This document shows positions 5,000 through 7,662 of a stretch of 7,662 nt of DNA, in pieces. The notes under the pieces were generated by a model. It saw only the letters and a program-made list of their open reading frames with translations. It was not told where the DNA came from and did no database searches. The position numbers and the translations under genes were made by a program. Every line of letters starts with the position of its first letter. Position 1 is the stretch's first letter. The DNA is taken from contig CAWVME010000005.1 in NCBI GenBank assembly GCA_963930325.1, forward strand, positions 1 through 7,662. The letters are read 5' to 3'. The stretch is from CALXJM01 sp963930325 (GTDB lineage Bacteria; Bacillota; Clostridia; TANB77; CAG-508).

Positions 5000-6739
5000 A
5001 TGATAAATCTTACCATAGATGGAAAAGCAGTTTGTGTACCAGAGGGAACCACTATATTAGAAGCAGCAAGAAGAGCTAATATTACAATCCCAACTTTGTG
5101 TTTTTTAAAAGAAATTAACGAAGTGGGAGATTGCAGAATGTGCATTGTAGAGGTAGAAGGCAGAAAAGGCTTTGCTACATCTTGTATACAAAAAGTTGAA
5201 GAAGGAATGGTTGTAAGAACAAATACAAAAGAAGTAGTAGAAGCTAAAAGAATGATTTTAGATTTAATTCTAAGTAATCATCAAAGAGATTGCCTAACCT
5301 GTACAAGAAATGGAACTTGTGAACTTCAAAAACTAGCTATGCAATTCAATGTAACACAAATTGAATATCAAGGAGCTGTAAAAATAAAACCAATTGATGA
5401 TTTGTCCCCATCGATTGTTAGAGATCCAAATAAGTGCATATTATGTAGAAGATGTACTGCCGTATGTAAAAATGTACAAAAGATAGGTGCTATTGATGTT
5501 TTAGAAAGAGGATATGAATCATGTATAGGCACAGTTAATAATAAAAGCCTAGCAGAAGTAAATTGTACTTTTTGTGGGCAATGCATAGAAGCATGCCCAG
5601 TGGGTGCACTAAAAGAAAAAGAAATGATTGAAGATGTAATAGAAAAATTGCATGATAAAGATATGCATGTTTTTGTGCAAACAGCCCCAGCTGTTAGAGT
5701 AGCTTTAGGCGAAGAATTCGGAATGACAATTGGAACTAATGTAACAGGGAAAATGGTTAGTGCACTAAAGAGAATTGGTTTTGAAAAAGTGTTTGATACC
5801 AATACAGGTGCCGACTTTACTATTATGGAAGAAGCAAATGAATTTGTACAAAGATTTACTAAAAACGATACACTTCCAATGATAACCTCTTGTAGCCCAG
5901 GCGGGGTAAAATACATAGAAATGAATTATCCAGAATTATTGGGACATTTATCTAGTTGTAAATCCCCTCATGAAATGTTTGGAGCAATTTTAAAATCTTA
6001 TTATGCAGAAAAAGAGGGAATTGACCCAGAAAAAATTTATATTGTATCAATTATGCCATGTATTGCAAAAAAATTTGAGAGACAAAGAGAAGAATTAAAA
6101 AATAATGGATATTATAATGTAGATGCTGTTTTAACAACTAGGGAACTTGCTAGAATGATTCAACAATATCATATTGATTTTACAGATTTAGAGGAAAGCA
6201 CTTTTGATAGTCCAATGGGAGAAGCAACTGGTGCTGCTGCAATATTTGGAACTACTGGTGGAGTTATGGAAGCTGCTTTAAGAACTGCTTATGAAACTAT
6301 AACAAAAGAGGAATTAAAAAATGTAGATTTTGAAGAAGTGAGAGGAGAAAAGGGGATAAAGAAAGCTACTATTGATATTCAAGGAAATAAAATAAAAGTA
6401 GTGGTAGCACATGGACTTGGAAATGCACAAAAAATATTAGAAGAAATTAAAGCCGGAAAAGCTGACTATCAATTTGTAGAAATTATGGCATGCCCAGGAG
6501 GATGTGTTATGGGAGGAGGACAGCCAATAAAAGATGCTAAAACAAGAGCAACAGTTGATGTTAGAGCATTAAGAGCAGGTGCATTATATTCAATTGACGA
6601 AAAAAGTAAAATTAGAAAATCTCATGAAAATCCTATTTTAAAACAAATATATCAGGATTATTTAGGAAAACCAGGAAGCCATAAAGCGCATGAGTTATTG
6701 CATACTCATTATCAAAAAAGAGAAAAATATAAGTTATAA
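5000..6739 (+). CDS. hydA: [FeFe]-hydrogenase catalytic subunit (HydA/HndD type)
   Basis: This 579-residue cytoplasmic protein reduces protons to H2 (or the reverse) at the H-cluster. Domains in order: plant-type [2Fe-2S] (C34, C45, C48, C62); NuoG-like His-Cys3 cluster (H94, C98, C101, C107); two [4Fe-4S] (C147/150/153 with C200, C190/193/196 with C157); H-cluster domain; and a C-terminal small-subunit-like tail (~520-575). The L2 motif MPCIAKKFE (352-360) and L3 motif EIMACPGGCVMGGGQP (494-509) are normal. The proton-path residues known from the Clostridium pasteurianum enzyme are present (C298, E278, E281, S318). L1 reads TSCSPGG (296-302), where TSC(C/S)PxW is expected, so W302 is replaced by Gly. 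A C-terminal [2Fe-2S] domain found in the longer Thermotoga HydA is absent. The start is set by TAAGGAGG (4983-4990), overlapping the hydB stop. Maturation genes hydEFG are not in the window. Confidence 0.95.
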   Translation: MINLTIDGKAVCVPEGTTILEAARRANITIPTLCFLKEINEVGDCRMCIVEVEGRKGFATSCIQKVEEGMVVRTNTKEVVEAKRMILDLILSNHQRDCLTCTRNGTCELQKLAMQFNVTQIEYQGAVKIKPIDDLSPSIVRDPNKCILCRRCTAVCKNVQKIGAIDVLERGYESCIGTVNNKSLAEVNCTFCGQCIEACPVGALKEKEMIEDVIEKLHDKDMHVFVQTAPAVRVALGEEFGMTIGTNVTGKMVSALKRIGFEKVFDTNTGADFTIMEEANEFVQRFTKNDTLPMITSCSPGGVKYIEMNYPELLGHLSSCKSPHEMFGAILKSYYAEKEGIDPEKIYIVSIMPCIAKKFERQREELKNNGYYNVDAVLTTRELARMIQQYHIDFTDLEESTFDSPMGEATGAAAIFGTTGGVMEAALRTAYETITKEELKNVDFEEVRGEKGIKKATIDIQGNKIKVVVAHGLGNAQKILEEIKAGKADYQFVEIMACPGGCVMGGGQPIKDAKTRATVDVRALRAGALYSIDEKSKIRKSHENPILKQIYQDYLGKPGSHKAHELLHTHYQKREKYKL

Positions 6740-6742
6740 TAC

Positions 6743-6771
6743 TTGATTAAAAAAACAATTATGTATATAAT
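6743..6771 (+). promoter_or_regulatory. SigmaA-type promoter of the small membrane protein gene
   Basis: TTGATT (6743-6748), a 17-bp spacer and TATAAT (6766-6771) lie just after the hydA stop. Transcription would begin near 6778, about 58 bases before the ATG. No clear rho-independent terminator separates hydA from this point, so read-through from hydA is also possible. Confidence 0.65.
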
Positions 6772-6835
6772 AAAATAAAATATAGTAGAAAAACATTTCT
6801 ATGTATAAATAAAAAACAAAAGAAAGGATGATTAT

Positions 6836-7294
6836 ATGGGAAAAGATACAAAAGCAGCTGAAAATTCACAAAATTCAAAAACAAAAGAAAAAAGTAATAA
6901 GAATATTCTTATTATAACAGCAATTCTAGCAGTTATATTAATAGTAATAGGATTATGCTGTGCCCTACTAATGCCTAAAAATGGCTCTACAGTTGTAGGT
7001 AATAAACTAGGAGAAACAAAAGAAGTAGACGGATTAGAAATTAAAAACATAAATATTACAAAAAATGGAGAAGAATGTGTTTTAACAGCAGATGCGTATA
7101 ATCCTACAGAAGAAGTAAGAGGAATGATTTACCTTGATATGGTTGTGTTAAACCAGGATGGAAATCCAGAACATTACTTTGGAGGATATATTGATAGGGT
7201 AGAACCTGGTGGAACTGTAAAAATTACAGCTTCTATCACAGCAGATATAACAAATGCATATGACATAAATATAGTAAAAAGTGAAGAAACATAA
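6836..7294 (+). CDS. Small membrane-anchored protein with FxLYD-like extracytoplasmic domain
   Basis: This 152-residue protein has a short, charged, Lys/Glu/Asn-rich N-terminus (1-23), one hydrophobic segment (~24-46, containing C41-C42) and an outer domain (~47-152) predicted to be beta-rich. The Cys pair is not in a lipobox, because Leu precedes it, so this is a signal anchor rather than a lipoprotein. The outer part (TADAYNPTEEVRG, VLNQDGNP, DRVEPGGTVKITASI) resembles FxLYD/DUF4352-type immunoglobulin-like domains. This is a pattern judgement and I cannot name a function. AAAGGA (6823-6828) sets the ATG, and a good promoter precedes the gene. Its place after hydA does not by itself imply a role in H2 metabolism. 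Confidence 0.75.
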   Translation: MGKDTKAAENSQNSKTKEKSNKNILIITAILAVILIVIGLCCALLMPKNGSTVVGNKLGETKEVDGLEIKNINITKNGEECVLTADAYNPTEEVRGMIYLDMVVLNQDGNPEHYFGGYIDRVEPGGTVKITASITADITNAYDINIVKSEET

Positions 7295-7318
7295 AAATAG
7301 TATAATAAAAACAAATGC

Positions 7319-7348
7319 GGGCGAACAATGTTCGCCCCTACATTTTTT
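7319..7348 (+). terminator. GGGCGAACA-A-TGTTCGCCC palindrome, copy 3, with T-run
   Basis: The 9-bp arms (7319-7327 and 7329-7337) form a GC-rich hairpin 24 bases after the stop codon of the small membrane protein gene. CCTACA then TTTTTT (7343-7348) follows, so it could act as a rho-independent terminator, with the T-run slightly far from the stem. The palindrome and flanks are identical to 2217-2241. Confidence 0.5.
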
Positions 7349-7353
7349 AGATG

Positions 7354-7390
7354 ATTATTGCATGTGCCTTGCAGAGCATATGCAAATAAT
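7354..7390. repeat. Imperfect inverted repeat
   Basis: ATTATTGCAT (7354-7363) is mirrored by ATGCAAATAAT (7380-7390) with one extra A and a 16-base spacer. It may be part of the adjoining intergenic repeat element or a second hairpin after the terminator. Confidence 0.4.
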
Positions 7391-7422
7391 ACTAAATAAG
7401 CAAGCCACAAAACTGCAAACAT

Positions 7423-7662
7423 GCAACATGAACATATAGAGAAATGTATGGGATAAATATTGTTCGCCCACAAACACAAAATCAACACGCAATATATATA
7501 AATATAATAATAAAAAGTGCCACATAAAATTGTAAATGAGTAACATAAGCATATAGAGAAATGTATGGGATAAATATTATTTGCCACAAACACAAAACCA
7601 ACACGCAATATATATAAATATAATAATAAAAAGTGCCACATAAAATTGTAAATGCGCAACAT
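7423..7662. repeat. ~117-bp tandem repeat, two full units plus the start of a third
   Basis: Unit 1 is 7423-7539 (117 bp), unit 2 is 7540-7655 (116 bp), and the third begins at 7656 and leaves the window. The units are nearly identical. Each starts near GCAACAT, holds ATATAGAGAAATGTATGGG, a decayed palindrome arm (TGTTCGCCC in unit 1, ATTTGCC in unit 2), then AACACGCAATATATATAA and GTGCCACATAAAATTG. Neither strand offers a convincing gene. An open frame on the minus strand simply follows the repeat. Confidence 0.8.

Noticed and set aside
5368..5916. Minus-strand open frame of 182 residues inside hydA
   Set aside because: It lies fully opposite conserved cluster-binding motifs of hydA and has no ribosome binding site.
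6740..6835. Terminator after hydA
   Set aside because: Only a weak A/T hairpin (TAGAAA 6786-6791 with TTTCTA 6796-6801) is present, with no T-run; the region is better explained as a promoter and leader.
7174..7662. Minus-strand open frame of 162 residues over the 3' intergenic region
   Set aside because: It runs through the tandem repeats, so its protein merely repeats itself, and it overlaps the end of a well-supported + strand gene. No ribosome binding site or family match is seen.
7423..7662. CRISPR array
   Set aside because: The whole ~117-bp unit repeats, with no short repeats separated by unique spacers, and no cas gene is present.

Overview
The window looks like a low-GC, strictly anaerobic member of the Clostridia (Bacillota). 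The reasons are AT-rich DNA, A-ended codons (AGA, ATA, ACA), strong AAGGAGG-type ribosome binding sites, and a multi-subunit [FeFe]-hydrogenase operon. All genes I support lie on the + strand. I cannot name a genus.

Layout. Positions 1-2123 hold the 3' part of a large, probably surface-exposed protein: a formylglycine-generating-enzyme/C-type-lectin-like domain, a PKD-like domain, then about six Cys-containing BspA-type repeats. Positions 2124-2330 hold three imperfect copies of a ~76-bp repeat, each centred on a GGGCGAACA-N-TGTTCGCCC palindrome or its decayed form. Positions 2400-2608 are a compact regulatory region: two 18-bp direct repeats, a near-consensus promoter nested in a 39-bp inverted repeat, a leader hairpin and a 14-bp operator-like palindrome. 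Positions 2609-6739 carry hydC (NuoE-like), hydB (NuoF-like) and hydA ([FeFe]-hydrogenase catalytic subunit), closely spaced as one operon. Positions 6836-7294 encode a small membrane-anchored protein with an FxLYD-like outer domain and its own promoter. Positions 7295-7662 are non-coding: another copy of the palindrome, then a ~117-bp tandem repeat that runs off the window.

How the genes work together. HydC and HydB would form the NAD(H)/FMN electron-input module and HydA the H2-forming site. Together they resemble the soluble trimeric HydABC/Hnd hydrogenases that couple NADH (and, in the bifurcating members, reduced ferredoxin) to H2. As sequenced the operon carries two lesions. One extra C near 3874-3875 frameshifts hydB inside its flavin domain. 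One codon change turns the conserved Trp of the hydA L1 motif into Gly. Either these are sequence errors or this copy is decaying. The most speculative but attractive signal elsewhere is an Asn/Ser-rich, pyrimidine-ended-codon patch in the lectin-like domain (921-1028), which resembles the variable region of a diversity-generating retroelement target. No reverse transcriptase is in the window.
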